Shown here: positions 1-13,429 of the stretch, one piece after another | Layout: the number at the start of each line of letters is the position of its first letter | How positions within the stretch are numbered: the first letter of the stretch is position 1 | Origin: Welwitschia mirabilis | Taxonomy: Eukaryota; Gnetophyta; Gnetopsida; Welwitschiales | Direction of reading: 5' to 3' | Assembly (NCBI GenBank): GCA_051453625.1 | Contig: JBOZIK010000001.1 | Location: 213,553,013-213,617,012 of the forward strand | Length of the DNA: 64,000 nucleotides | Position numbers and translations under genes: made by a program | Notes under the pieces: generated by a model | What the model saw: only the letters and a program-made list of their open reading frames with translations | Databases searched by the model: none | What the model was told of the DNA's origin: nothing

Positions 1-1011
1 AACATAGGGAGAGCACTAGGCTCCTACATAGGCATAAGTTCAGGGAAAATGCTAGGATTCAACATTATCATAGGAGGAGCAGTAGGCAAAGTCAAAGAGT
101 TTAATATTTAGCTTTTCATCTTTTGTAGGCCATGTTATAAATTGCCCATCTGTCATCCTACTTAACCTCCATTATTTCCTCATCCATCATCACCACATCA
201 CATGCTATCTCCATTACCATCTTTCATAGAGCCCATTCATGTTCCACCTCTTATCATAACTTCATCATCATCCTTCATCAAGACTACCACTGATAGCCTC
301 TTTGGGACTTTTATTATTTCTTAGACATACTCACATATGAGAAGAGAGGCCTCTTAAGGCTTTAGTAAGACATCTCAATGGCCCTCTAGGAAGTGGCATA
401 CACCTTCACCCATCTCTTACTCATCTTATATCATCTAGACATTAACCACAGGGCATAGTGATGATGACAATGATGATGAATGAGATAGTTACTAGGTCCT
501 TTTATATGCTATCTAAAAAAGGGAGAAGATATAGGTATATTAGTTTAAATATTTAACTTAAACATTCTGTACAGGCCTAGAGGACTTGATCATGAGTTTG
601 ATTGATTGGATTTCCTATGTAACATCATGATTGATTGATGATTACTATTGATTGTTGGCATATATCTTACACTCTATTGTTATTTTTACTCATGTTATTA
701 GCATATTTCATTCTCTGATATTATTTGTTTTTGGCACACTATTATTATTTACTATTGTTAGCACTCTTTACATAATTATCTATTGACTATTATTATTTTT
801 TTAAATATAATTATTTAATGCTTGTGTTCTTTTCTTATTTATTACTTTGCATTTTTTTGAGTATGGTTAATGAAATATTTTAAAACTATTAAAATTTATA
901 TTATGTCTCATGCAATACATTATGTACTTTTATCTCTTGAATCAAATTAGCTCCAATTTATATGATAAAATATGATTGTAATAATAAGATTGATAAGTTT
1001 TGAACATTATT
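1..1011 (+). other. Decayed internal region upstream of an LTR
   Basis: No intact gene is visible. The stretch ends at a polypurine tract, so it is probably the 3' internal part of a retroelement. Around 130-300 it reads as Ser/Pro/His-rich codons, and near 458-482 there is a run of Asp/Asn/Glu codons (gat gat gac aat gat gat gaa), as found at the ends of some retroelement gag or extra proteins. From 530 to 1011 it is AT-rich with no coding sign. Orientation is inferred from the tract at 1012. Confidence 0.3.
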
Positions 1012-1024
1012 AAAAAGGGGGAGA
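1012..1024 (+). other. Polypurine tract
   Basis: The purine run AAAAAGGGGGAGA lies immediately before an LTR-like start (TATTGG, probably TGTTGG with one G-to-A change). In LTR retrotransposons this tract primes plus-strand DNA synthesis next to the 3' LTR. The type GGGGGAGATTGTTGG is common in plant LTR elements. Confidence 0.5.
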
Positions 1025-1025
1025 T

Positions 1026-2538
1026 TATTGGAAAAAATTTAGTTTTAGTGATTTTACTTTTCAAATATATTGTACTATTATGTGGATAGGTTAAAATGGA
1101 GAAAACCATCTCATGGAAAGTCCTAATTTAGGTTAGACCTTAAAGCTTACATCTCATAAAAGGTTTTGCTCAAAATTCACAAATGACATATCATAATTAA
1201 TTAGAGAGATATACAAAATTAAAGATGTCTATGGAAAATATGTCTATACATTTGAAGATGTCTTTGAAAAATATGTCTTCAAAATTAAAGACATCTGTGC
1301 TAAACTAGATTTTAATTACAAAGAAAGACATCTATCTTGATGAAGATGGTTATACTGAAGTAAGGGTTTACATATACAAAAGACATCTACATAGTTAAAG
1401 ATGTTTATACTAAACTGAAAAAGGTAATAGAGATAATATATATTTTGATGAATTATCTACATTCTAGAGAAGTAATCAGATTTTTTATCTTGGACTCATG
1501 ATCACTAAGGGTCAGAGGAACTATAGTTAAAGTTTTATAAAAATCTAGACACTTTTGTCGAAGACATCTCCCATGCTGAAGACATCTTTATAATATAATA
1601 TGCCTACCATCTTGAAGATGTCCATGCTAAAATTTTGCAAAAAATTAAAAAGACATTACATGTTAATGCTTAGTTATTTTTGTTCATTGTATGATGGTTA
1701 CAAGTTTCAAACGTCTATTTCCCTAGGTTAAATAGCTAGATGTACATTAAAATATATAAAGAAATAAAAGAACAACTTGAAAAGTAGATCTGATGCATAC
1801 ACAAACACATAGATGATTGGTTCTATTCATATATATTTCAAGCTATCTTTTGCCAAGGACTTTTAAGTGACTATATCATTTGATTATTGCATATTATAAC
1901 ATTACATCACCTTAATCTTTGACACTCATGGCTGATGACAACAAGGAAGAACTTAAGTGATTGACTAAAGACACATTTTTTTAGACTTGTTATATCATTA
2001 TTATCATTTTTTTATTGGAAGTAAATTATAGGACTATCAGATTTTTAAATACTCTTAGTATAGTCCATTTTTTTAATCAAATATTATTATCATTTGCTAG
2101 GGTTTCTATATTATAAGGAAATCCTTATGTGGGTCTATTTATATAGTACTTGAGAGCACTTTTGTATCATTATTTTATTGAATATCCCTACAGAGAAGAG
2201 AGTGTTGCCTTATGAAGAGAATATCATATTGTGTTAGTGCCTATGAACACATTTTTAACGTTGATTTATTGGATATCCCTAAGGGAAAGAGACTACTACC
2301 TTAATAGGAGAATCTCATATTAGATGTAAGGTTGTTGATGCATCAAAACCACTATATTTATAGGTTTAGAAAATCTAGAGGTATGAGAGGAAGCTGCCCT
2401 TTGTGTGTGGACATACTCGTGTTGGGAAACCATGTTAAGTCTATTAAGGTATTTATTGTGCATCTTTAATTAGTTTTTCAATTAAATTATTCTTAATATA
2501 AATCATTCATCCCTCTTCTTTGAGTTAAACAATCCTCA
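1026..2538 (+). mobile_element. LTR, probable 3' LTR
   Basis: The left edge follows the polypurine tract. The right edge is taken at the pyrimidine-rich ...CCCTCTTCTTTGAG... block ending in CCTCA near 2538, which resembles the end of many plant LTRs. The body holds an array of AGACATCT/AGATGTCT motifs (1219-1620). It also holds a degenerate direct repeat of about 110 bp around 2170-2340, each copy containing a sequence like TTGAATATCCCTA followed by purine-rich sequence. No primer-binding site follows, so this is a 3' or solo LTR. The superfamily (Ty1/copia or Ty3) cannot be decided here, and no coding sequence is present. Confidence 0.45.
1219..1620. repeat. Array of AGACATCT / AGATGTCT motifs
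   Basis: Roughly ten copies of AGACATCT or its reverse complement AGATGTCT (some with one change) occur in about 400 bp, often preceded by GA or CGA. Both are what CpG deamination would give from one palindrome, AGACGTCT. Spacing is irregular, so this is a cluster and not a strict tandem repeat. Confidence 0.6.
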
Positions 2539-4979
2539 ATCATCATAAATCATTTTACACTCATTGAGCTTCTAAGGTCCCTATCAGTTAAAAAATGCAA
2601 AAATACCTCTAAGTAAAGTATTATAATTCAAAATGTAATACAAAATAATAACTAGTAATACCTTATTTTATTAAAACTTCAAGATTTATCACATTCAATC
2701 CACACATCAGTTTTCTTATACTTGTTGTGTTAGTAAAAAGAATAAGAGGAATGAATCTTACTAACAATCATGATATTCACGTACAAGGTGTGATATCAGA
2801 TCTATTAGTATAATATAAAATACATTAATCATTTACCTATTCATGAAGCATTACATCATTTACCAAGCCATATAAACTAATGATCAAGCTGTTTGTAGCT
2901 AAAGTAGATGGTTATAAATATGAAAGTTGGTTTTATATATAATACAACATATAAATTAGTAGTGCCAGTAATCATAAATGCATGTTACGACATACATCTA
3001 ATAGAAGATAGTAAGTAAAATGTAGAGACATTAGAAACTTTAAAATTTTATTTATTAGTCTAAAAACTAAAGACAAATTTTTATTAAGTTCTATTTATTT
3101 TCAAAAAAAAAGAAAAAATAAAAATATAAAATAAACTAGATAAAATAAAACACAACCAAAATAGGATTGTATAATACAATGTTATATAAGAAAGTGAACT
3201 ACACAAGTTTCACATATGAAACACATATACTACTATATAAAAAATTATCAAGCATTAAATAATATAATAAACTAATAAATATAGGAGTAAAGCATAAGAA
3301 ATATTTTACTCTAAAAACATATCAAAGAGATAAAGAGTAGGATAATATTGAGAAGAAAAAAATCTAATGCTATCATGGTAGTTATGCTTAAAAATAGTGG
3401 TGGAATGCTGAGGATCACATTAAGCTACTTACTAATCTCATCTTAATCCAAGTATGTGAGAGAAGAATTATGTCATTGAATGAAATATAGATGTCAAGAT
3501 ATAAATATACTATGACTACCTCCACATTACATGCTACATTCTATCCAAGTAGTTATTAATCCTTCCTAGAGGAAAACCATATTGATTAAGCTGAGTTCTA
3601 GTCTATTTATTCTTATGCTAATAAAATATTTCTACCTTCTAAATCATCTAGAATCAGTAGGAAACTAGTAATAATATATAATATTATCAATCCTATAAAA
3701 TTCAAGATATTAATAGGTAATAACTATCAAAATAGTAAAGAGTAAAGAAAATGCAACAAAACATTAAGAAGAACAAGCACCATAAAAATCAGTAAGAATA
3801 AGATAGAGAACATAAGGATCATGTTTCTACCTAGAGAACTAAAGGGTTTTTAAAACATTAGGAAATTCATGAGATGCATAAGATGTTAGAGATAATGTAA
3901 TATGTAAGAGGTACATCAGAAAGCCTAAGATGATTAATAGAAAAATCATTAGCATAAAGGCTAGAATTAAGGTTAAGATAATCTAGAATAGCTAATACCA
4001 TATCCAAATAAGCATGTAAGTTCATAAATTCCTAATAGCTAATGTGAAAAACATCTCTAATGCACCAACTATAGCTCTAAGGGATTAATGCATGATAAGA
4101 TTATCTATAATAGACTCCCATACATTTTTTTTAATCAAACTAAATGTTTTAGAAAAAAAAACATTATTACAGTATCATTAAGATATAATGCATGATTGAG
4201 GTTGACTAATCAATCCTTGTTCAATTCCTAACTAATTGATGATCTTTGGAAGCAAACATAGTAAACAATATAGAACAAATATTTCCCTAGTAAAAGAATA
4301 ACATGAAAAATGAATACAAGGTAAAAGAAATGATAAAAGGAAATAGTTGAAATAGAACTTACCAACATTCTAGCAAAGCTTTACTGCCTAACTCTGGATT
4401 ACCACATAGATCACTAGCCTACTTCATATAAAATTGATACAAAAGTAAGTTCTAAAGGCCAAAAATGATATTTTTATAAGAAAGAAATCCTATAGTATTT
4501 ATAACAGTGATTCTTCAATGTCAATTTGTAGTTGATTTTGGCATTGTACCATCATTTTAGGAAATCTAGCATAGGATTAAGATGATTTTCTAGAAAAGAA
4601 ATATTAAGAGACTAATTAAAAAATAAAAAATTAATGGTAGATTATATGTAGAGGTACTCTAGAACTTATATAAAGCCTACTTATATTATTTAACTTAAAT
4701 AAAAACTAGGATTTTTAGGGTGAAAAATTCATAGCTATGTTACAATTTATTAAAGAAAAAAGAAAACTTAAAAATAAAAATAAAAAGATTTTTTGGCTTA
4801 ATAATTTTTGGGAAAAAGATAGGAGTAAGTCCTTCATGAAGGTCACAATCCTCTTGAATGTGCCTATATGTTATCCATAGCTCTTATTTGATTATCTAAA
4901 AAATTACCACATTTTAAAGTTTAAAAAATAAAAATAGAAATAAAAAATTCCATATTCTAGGAATTTCATATTTTATTAT
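2539..4979. other. No gene seen
   Basis: This is AT-rich sequence with frequent stops in all frames. I recognise no retroelement protein, LTR edge or tandem repeat. Short A-rich runs occur near 3105 and 5170. It is presumably eroded transposon DNA. Confidence 0.4.
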
Positions 4980-6300
4980 ATTTAGATTCAAAAGATAAAT
5001 TAAAATACAAATCAACTCCATTCAAATTTTAATCATTAGATAACTTAAGTTTAGATCTATCTAGTAATTAAACATAACCCATTTTAGGATCTTGAATATT
5101 AATAGTTTCAAAAGGAAATACGTGAATAATAATAAAGGAACCTTTTCATTTAGATTTTAACTTTCCAAAAAATAAATAAAAATAATAATTAAAAAATAAA
5201 ATTTTTTGCATACATAAATTTTTTTCCTTAAGAATGACATGCTCATAATAATATTTCATTACTTTTATAGTAAGAAATTTTTATCATAGGCATTTAATCT
5301 GATCTCATCTAATTCATTTAATTTATCTAATCTATTTTTAGCATAATTTTCAAAAGTAAGATTAATCTTACAAGTATTATCAAAAGATTAATGTTATATT
5401 CTAACAAGAATAAAACATTACCTACTACAAATAAGTTTGTAAGGATTCATACCAATGGGATTTTGAAAAGCTATATGATAAGCCCATAATGCATTAGATA
5501 ATTATAGGGATCACTCTTTTATATTAGCCTTAATTATTTTGTAAATAATTCTAGTAAGCTTTTAGTTAGTTACTTTAACTTAATCATTGGTTTAAGAATG
5601 ATATGAAGTAGCTATTTGATAATTAATATCACATTTAAGCATAAGGTTTCTAGAATTTTTATTACAAAAATGGGTTCCTTAATCATAATAATTACTTTAA
5701 GATAAACAAGTAATATTTTATAAATATAATAATAATATTAGCATCAAAATATCTATAAGCTTTGGATTCTAATCATTTAGAAATATAATCCACATAATAA
5801 GAATATAAAATTTCCAAATAAAGGTGGAATTGTTTTAATGAAATCTATGCCACAAACATCGAAAGTTTTACAAATAATGAAATGTTCAAGAGGCATTTCA
5901 TTTCTCTATTAATACTACCCATTCTCTGGCATTTATCACAGGATTTATAGAACTTCCTAAGATCTTTAAAAATAGTAGGCCAAAATAAGCTAGCATTTAA
6001 AACTTTAAATTTAATTTTATTTCTAGTAAAATGACTACCAAAAATACGTAATGCTAAAATTTTAATATACTAATCATTTCATTCTTAACACCTCTTTAAA
6101 ATACCTAATTAGTATAATATTTTAAAAAATGTGTTGGTTTCCATAAAAATTTATGTTTTTGAGATAAAATTTATCTTTTAATAATAATACATATTATTTA
6201 AAAGTTTATAATAGGAATTAAAATTTGTAATATCAATATACCAAGGTAAAATATTAACAACAAAATAAATTTTCATTAGGTGATAACATGTAAAAATTAA
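4980..6300 (-). pseudogene. Athila-like integrase relic
   Basis: Read on the minus strand, the pieces follow the order of a Ty3/gypsy integrase of the Athila type. From high to low coordinate they are: a pre-integrase segment (KRDKFYLKNINFYG near 6190); the zinc-binding part with FWPTIFKD and CDKCQRMGSI (about 5930-6010); the catalytic core start MPLEHFIICKTFDVCGIDFI (about 5830-5890), where the Asp of GIDF is the first acidic residue; the core end with ALWAYHIAFQNPIGMNPYKL (about 5440-5500); the post-core LNELDEIRLNAYD (about 5290-5330); and the C-terminal FGKLKSK with GPF and HVFPFE (about 5080-5160). Many stops and frame changes interrupt it. Integrase normally joins element cDNA to host DNA; this copy cannot. 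No RT lies at higher coordinates, so the element is 5'-truncated. Confidence 0.85.
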
Positions 6301-8654
6301 CATTTACATCGAAGCATTAAGGCCTTATATGACACCCTATCTTTTCTAATCCTAATCAAGAACTATTTTTTTCTTTTTGGTTTTTCCTTTTCTCTGTTTT
6401 TATTATTTAATATTATTACATAATATACATAGTAGAACCTAAAATTCAAATTTATTTACCCTTTATTAGCATTTTTATATTTTGTTATAAATAAATCATA
6501 TTGTTATTATATACTTATTTATAATTAATTCTTAGGTTATTTTTATTTACAAATAATAGAGATGTTATAAGTTTATGTCCTCCATTTCTTCCTAATTTTT
6601 CATCATAGAGAAAGATATTTTGTTAATAATTGAGAATAGGTAAACTTATTATAAAAGTATATGGATAAGTTTGAAAATAATACCTAATCAATATAAGATG
6701 AATTTACAACTCCCATTAATGGCAGTTCAACTCAATATCTAACCAGCCTCTGGATGTGAGTTGTTTCTGCTTCAGATTCTAAGATATACAAACATGGCTA
6801 GACTCAACTCCCTTAGCTTACACTTCACTTTAATAAAGTCCTAATACAGGTGATTAGTGATACATGATATGGATGCATGTCTAAAAATGACCTTTATTTC
6901 CATGAAACATTTTAAGATGGTGAAACTTGATTTATTAATGCTAAGTGCTTGAGATATTAAGTTAGAGTAAGTTCATATATGGGTAAGAAATGAGAGTAGT
7001 GATCAAATCCACCTCTAGAAGGGTATTATTAAAAAAAAATTCAATGCAATCCACCTTAGTGATGTAATCTAAGTATGGGGATGAAAAGTATTAGGATTAT
7101 CTTGATTTAGTTCTATTTGATGAATGTAACACATAAATGCATACATATAGTTCCAACTAATGTGGATATTTAATGAATTATTTACCTAGTTATAATAATT
7201 ATAATCATCATAAGGTTTGCTATATAGAAATAATTATAAAATATAAAACAAGCATACTAGAACATCTTTATATTCAAGATTATAAAAATGAAATTCTAAA
7301 AATGAAAATCTAAATAAAGGAAATATTTTTTTATTCCTTTCAATAATAATAAAAAAATTTAAAATGTATGAAATCACATCTTAACAGTATAATTATAGAA
7401 ACTAATCCATACCTAGAACTATGCTGATCTTAGAAGTATTCTTCTATACTCATATGACAATCTCCATGGATTAGTGCAATGAAAATAAATAAAAGAAAGT
7501 ATAGCTTAAGTGTGGTTATTAAGATATAATATTTTATCCAAGACTTACATAGCTATATTATAATCAAGAAAACTAGTAATAAATCAAGGATTATGTATGT
7601 TACTTAACTTAAGATGACCATTATTACAAGCATGCACATTCAAAGTAACATAAAGGAAAAAGGTAAAATATGTATTTTTCCTAATAAAATATTATTTTTA
7701 AGTAATGCAACTTAAGGCTACTAATACAAACTTATTTTAAATATTTAAAGTTCCTACAAAATTTTATGTAACAATGTTTCTATAATTTAAAACATTAATT
7801 GTAATATTTTAGGGCTCTAAAAAGACATCACAATAAAAAATTAATAATTAGTTAATTATGAAGTAAAAAAACAAATTACAATAGTTTCTCATAAACTAAA
7901 CTTATAATAGGATAATTAAACAGTAACTTAAGCTATCTTGGAATAACATTAAAAACTGTTAAAGTTTCTAAAATTACGGTCCTATCACACTATACTAAAA
8001 TGACAATAACTTTCAAACTACCTTGATTTTTTAAATGATTTAATTTGTTTTGAAAAGTGTATTTAATTTCCTACAATGTAGGTTACTCAAATATTTAGAT
8101 ATCTAAATTATCAATTAAATAAAGTTAAATTATTTGCTTACTATTTTCTGTATTTATTTTCTAATGTATTTTAACAGATAATTTTTTTAAAAAATTACTA
8201 TGCGTTAAAAATTTATTATTTTTATATTTTCACAATAATAACACAATATTATACTTACATAACAAGTTTCACTACTTTATACGTATTAATTAATAAGCTA
8301 TAATGATTTAACCTATGCCTTTATTCTAGAAATTTCATTTTGCCTATAAGAAATATGGTGAAGTTCCTACAACTTGTTATGCAATAATTTAAATTAGTAA
8401 ATTAATAAATATAATAGCTAAACTAATTATCTATATATTATCTTAACTAAATTTACAACTTCAAATTAATGTAAAAATAAAAATTAAATCAATTTAAAAA
8501 AATCATTTACTATGAGCCTTAGGATTACCGTGAAGAAGCACTTGTCTAAAAGAGATTTTAAGGATTAGAATTTACCCCTAATAAGATGTATTTAATGCAT
8601 AATTAATGAAAAAAATATTATTTTTTATATTAATATAAAATAAACATTGGTACC
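6301..8654. other. No gene seen
   Basis: This is AT-rich non-coding sequence. The part 6640-7120 has somewhat more C and G, but I see no protein similarity, LTR edge or RNA gene in it. Confidence 0.4.
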
Positions 8655-9300
8655 TGAGTATAAAGTGAATTCTCAAAGTAGTCATTTAGCTATAATCATC
8701 CATTAGTAACCTTAATTACCAAGCATAAGAGACCTCTCATATCTTCCCATATCTTGGTAAGATATGATGGGAGGAAATAGTGTAATTTTATGATATATCA
8801 TAAATAGTATTCTAACACAAGTATTAAATCATTCTATTAAAATGTTAAACAAAATCATATGGATAATATAAGTAAAGAGCCTACCTAGAAAGATTACTAA
8901 GTCTATGATGGTTGAAGACTAATAAAGATCCAAGCTCAAGAGTTCTTTAGCTCCAAGATTCCAAGATCTAATATCCACAAGAAATAGAATTAAATAAAGA
9001 GAGAGGAAAAATGAAAATTCATTTTTATAGAAAAATGGAAAATATCTTCTCTTTGAAAGAGAGGAAAGAATCTCTATATATAGATAAACAAAGGCATATA
9101 GTTCAAGATCACAAGATTAAATGATTTAGCATTGATAAGTAATATGGGTAATAAGTGATCTTAGAGCACAAAAAGAAATCATATTTATGACTCATTCATC
9201 TAATTAAAGTGAGTAATATTTTTAATTTAATTAGCAAGATTAATTACATGTATCATTTCCTTATGCTAGCTTCTTCTCAATCCTTCATAGGCTTATAAGT
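8655..9300 (-). mobile_element. LTR, minus strand, related to the LTR at 62.5 kb
   Basis: Read on the minus strand there is a TATA box (9074-9084), then sequence containing AATCTTGGAGCT, also found as GATTTTAAG/CTTGGAGCTTAGG in the minus-strand LTR near 63700. The segment ends at TACTCAGGTACC (about 8655), which aligns with TACTCAGATGTCAC at the end of the 62.5 kb LTR. The TATA-to-end distance is about 430 bp, much shorter than in the relative, which contains a minisatellite missing here. The upstream (high-coordinate) edge is not defined. No gag follows at lower coordinates. Confidence 0.45.
9074..9084 (-). promoter_or_regulatory. TATA box of LTR
   Basis: CTATATATAGA, read on the minus strand, sits where the LTR promoter would be and is followed by a pyrimidine-rich leader. 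This is inferred from position only. Confidence 0.4.
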
Positions 9301-10778
9301 AAGTTTATTTCATCCAAGACAGGCATCAAAACAATAATTTTATAAATCTAAAAATTTTTGTATAACATAATGAAATAAACTCTTCAATTGTAATGAATTT
9401 AAAAAAATGTATGCTATGAACCAAGTGCCCTTATGCATCTAAAGAAGATAAAAGTTATGGTAGAGTAAATCTAGTCATTTATCATTCTTGGTTTTAAGTA
9501 AGAGTGCATGTACATGTTTAAATTATCATTTATTTCATAATGCATAAAGTCTATCAATTGTATATCACAAGGAATAAAATGTCTATCCATAATATGGTAT
9601 ACCTATCACATTTATCGAAAATGTAAATGAGTAAATAGGATGTAAAATACATTATTATGTCCTTTTGAAATTTTTAATTTATTAGTTTTATCTTGTTATT
9701 TTTATTTCTTACATAATGAAGTTATCTAATTTTAAATGTTTAGATATCTTTTCTTATAAAAAAATTCTAAAATAATCATTATCATTTTCGTGATAAATTA
9801 TGAAAATTATAAGCTAGGGTTAATTTAAAATACCATATTATTTGATAAAGTATTTAAAAAAGAGTAATTCATCATCTAATTAAAAGCTTAATATACTTAA
9901 TATCCTAGTAATTAAGGCTTATAAAATATAGTATATGACATCTTGTTAATATATTTAATTATTTATGAATATGATTTTATACATTTATTATTCTTAAGGC
10001 CATGAAAATAATATCTTATTAATAATATACATTAACACTATTATTTTAAAGAATAAATGTGTCATTAGAAGCATTGTGGTAAGAGATGAAGTATGCTAAG
10101 CATAACTGGTGGCATCAACAATTCTAGGAGTATAGGCACTAGTTATTTTAAGTAAAACAATATCAAACTCATATTTCTAAGTTCTCTTACTGCAAGCAAT
10201 CTATTCTAGTCATTTATACAAATAGAAGATAACTGAAAATATTTTCTAAGAAGAACCCTCAATTTGGATTTATGACTAAAGAATAATTTTATAAACTTTG
10301 GAGATTCTTTAGAATAACTCCATTAGGCATTTGAAATACTAATTGTAAATCCTAATTCTATCCTATAGATACCCTACTACTCTTCACTTAAAGGAAAAAC
10401 TTCATATCATATTATTGTTAGAAAGATTGTAGTTCTAGTAATGTGGTTTTTTTAAGCCTCTTCTTGAGATGGGCTACTTACAAAGGTAGAATAGTGCTTT
10501 TTGGTTTAGCATGAGTACATTTTCAAATTATATACTTTTACATATAAATAATAAAGTTTTATATGTCCTTGTTTTATTACATTAATATTAAGTTATGATT
10601 GTTTTATACTTTTTATGCTTAGGATTCGATAAGGGATGATTTTACTTTAAATCTATTTAGTAATTCTACTTTTCATTCTAGCTTGTACAATCTAAATGTT
10701 TATTTGATGGATCTTGAGAAACTCCTACTTTTCATGCTTATTTTATTCTTGATATAAAGGCTAAGTGTCTTACATATG
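9301..10778. other. No gene seen
   Basis: AT-rich sequence in which all frames are closed. Nothing recognised. Confidence 0.4.
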
Positions 10779-11155
10779 TTACCCTTATGTCTATGATGGA
10801 TGCAATTATGCCATTGTGCTTGAGCCTGGACTACATGAGCACTTATTTCTATGATAGATTGTATTATTATGCTTGAATTAAAAGTAAAAGCTACATGATC
10901 TCACTTTAGTAATTCCATTTTTATGTAAATTTATTATGCCCATTTAAATACTATGTCTCATTCATCTATCTTTTATATAATTTCACTCTTTATTAATTAA
11001 TATTATTATGATTTTTTAACTAATGGCTTTTATTATCTATCTTTGTGAAAAAATGATACTAGAACTATACTACAAATGGATGTTCTAGTGTTATTAGTAA
11101 AAGTTGAATTTGGTCATGCAAGATTTGTATTCCTAGGATAATCTTACTATTTTTC
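10779..11155 (+). repeat. Dispersed repeat R1, copy 1
   Basis: This segment of about 375 bp aligns along its length with 36042-36414. Shared blocks include GATGGATG.AATTATGCCATTG, GCTACATGAT, AATGGCTTT/AATAGCTTT and AAGATTTGTAT.CCTAGGAT. Neither copy has an open frame shared with the other. It could be part of an LTR or leader of a family not otherwise seen here. Confidence 0.6.
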
Positions 11156-13429
11156 ATATATTAGTGATAGATACAATCATAACTGTATTTCACCATGAAT
11201 AGCATTTTCCTACCATTGTTGGGAATAGTGACATGGTAACTATAGTGGAATATTCACAAAATTTACTTCTCTATACCCATTTTAGCTTTTATTTTTTTCT
11301 TTTTTCTTAATTTTATATTGGTCTCTTTTTTATTCCTTTTTTTTTCTTTTCTTTTATTCTTTTTATCACCAAGGGAAGTGTTAATTGTTTCTAGCACTCG
11401 CTTGATGGAACATGATCTAATAACTTATTTCCTTCCTCTTTTATTTTTCTCTATTTTGTTTTAGGTCCTTTTATTTCTTTTCTTATAAAAATTGTATAGT
11501 ACATTAAATTGTCTTAGAAGGTTGATCTTTTATAATTTTGAAAAGAAAACATTAGAAAAAACAAAAGCTTTTTATTTCTTTTATCCATCTTGTTTCTATC
11601 ATATTTTATCTCAATTATTTTCTTCTCTATCTTAGAATACTTTCTCAGTAAGTACTTGAAGAGAAATTTATGATAAAGGACTTCATTAGTAAAAATCTCA
11701 AGGAAGTTCTTTAGTACTTACATTGTTTATTTTTGTAATTTTTATTTCCTTCATTACATTATATTATATTTTTTATTATTGCATTAGTCGTTTTAAAATC
11801 TACATTTAGTATTTTTATGTAAATCAGTCAAATAGATCTATCATCTTAGACTATCAGGCTCATTGAGTACTTTAGTGTCATTTTTTTCGGAAATGACTTT
11901 ATGTCATTTTACTGATGCCATTATATTTTCTTAATAATGTCACTGGCTTCTTGCATCAAACTATTTTTATCTTTTAAGAAACTTATATTTATAACATTTT
12001 AAACCTTTTTACTTATTATGTGCATCTAGAAACATAACTTGTCTTGATTATATTCTTACATTTTATAAATTGAAAATGAAGTTCTAAAGATAGACTACAT
12101 CAAATTCCTTTGAAGTATAAAATGGAGAAAAATCCTATAATTTAGTCATAAGAGAAACCTCAATAAAGCTAAAACAATTTTAAAAGTAACTTCAACCTAA
12201 ACCAACTTAAAAGAATCTTAAAACACTATCTTTAATTCTAATGTGTAGGTACACATTCTTGCAACATTCAATGTACAAATTATGAAAGAATCAGATTTAA
12301 ACTAAAATACATTTAGTTTCTTATGCATTTTTATGGTTTAAAGTCTAAGTATTTTTACTTACATCTCAAGGAGTTTGAGAGTGCTCATTCTACAATTTAT
12401 AAAATATGAAGAAATCGAGTGTTGACCTTATTCCCTTTTCTCCTTAAAGAGAAGGAGAAATCTTATCTTTATGGATTAAAATCTATTTCCATTACTACTT
12501 GCAATAAAGTAAATTAAGCATTCATTGGAAATTTTTTCCATAGCCACAAGACTAATTCCATTAGAAAAGACATCACAAAATTTTAATAATAGTAGAGTAA
12601 AACATCACCTTAGAGAGATTTAAATACCTATGTCTCAAATACTGACAACATAGTTTTAAGTAAGGAAGATTCATAAGTTTCTTTGGTAAAGGACTTTCAT
12701 CCAAGCATAGATAACTTGTGGAGATGATATGTAGAGGAATCTTTTTAAACCTTAAAATCAATGAATCTTGGAAGTCTCTTAAGACTATAACTAAAAGGTT
12801 TAAGAATTAGAAGAAACTAAATAAGCCAATAAATTAGAACAACCTACTAGTTTATTAGTATTTCCAAAATCCCTAATAATGCTATGTTTAACCAATAGTT
12901 AGATAAGCTTTCTAAGAAGCCTGGGACTCTTAGTATCAATATTAATCCCATAACTCCATCTCTTTATTAGAGAATTTATCTTGTATATACTCATGAAAAC
13001 TTGGATTACCCATCTATTTCCATATTATAAAGAGTAGTAAAAGAACAAGTTAATGCTATAGGACAATAATGAAAAAAACCAAAGAGTAAATAATACCTAC
13101 TCAAACACTTACACTATGGATGTATAAGCCACCTACATTTATAATGGAAATAAGATTAACCTAACTCAGCCTTGACTAGTTAACCTACCTGCTGAAATCC
13201 TCTCTTAACTTCCAACTCTTAAAAGGACATACTTCATGATTTTATGAAAGATAAATGTTACAATAACATATTATAATTGTAATTCAACTGCAAACCTCTT
13301 CTACATTGTAAAATTTAGAGCAAGGAATTCAATAACAAAGTTAAAAGCTTCCTACTCCACATGAGCCTAATCTTCAGAGTTGTAAGTTGATGGAAGATGT
13401 ACAAATCAAGAAACTAAGTTCATACATTT
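11156..13429. other. No gene seen; T-rich stretch
   Basis: 11280-11500 is strongly T-rich on the plus strand. The rest is AT-rich without protein similarity. A closed 62-codon frame on the minus strand near 12600 resembles nothing known and is about the size expected by chance. Confidence 0.4.

Noticed and set aside
12573-12761. Small frame of 62 codons, minus strand
   Set aside because: No motif, no relation to neighbours, and of chance size given the many frames examined.
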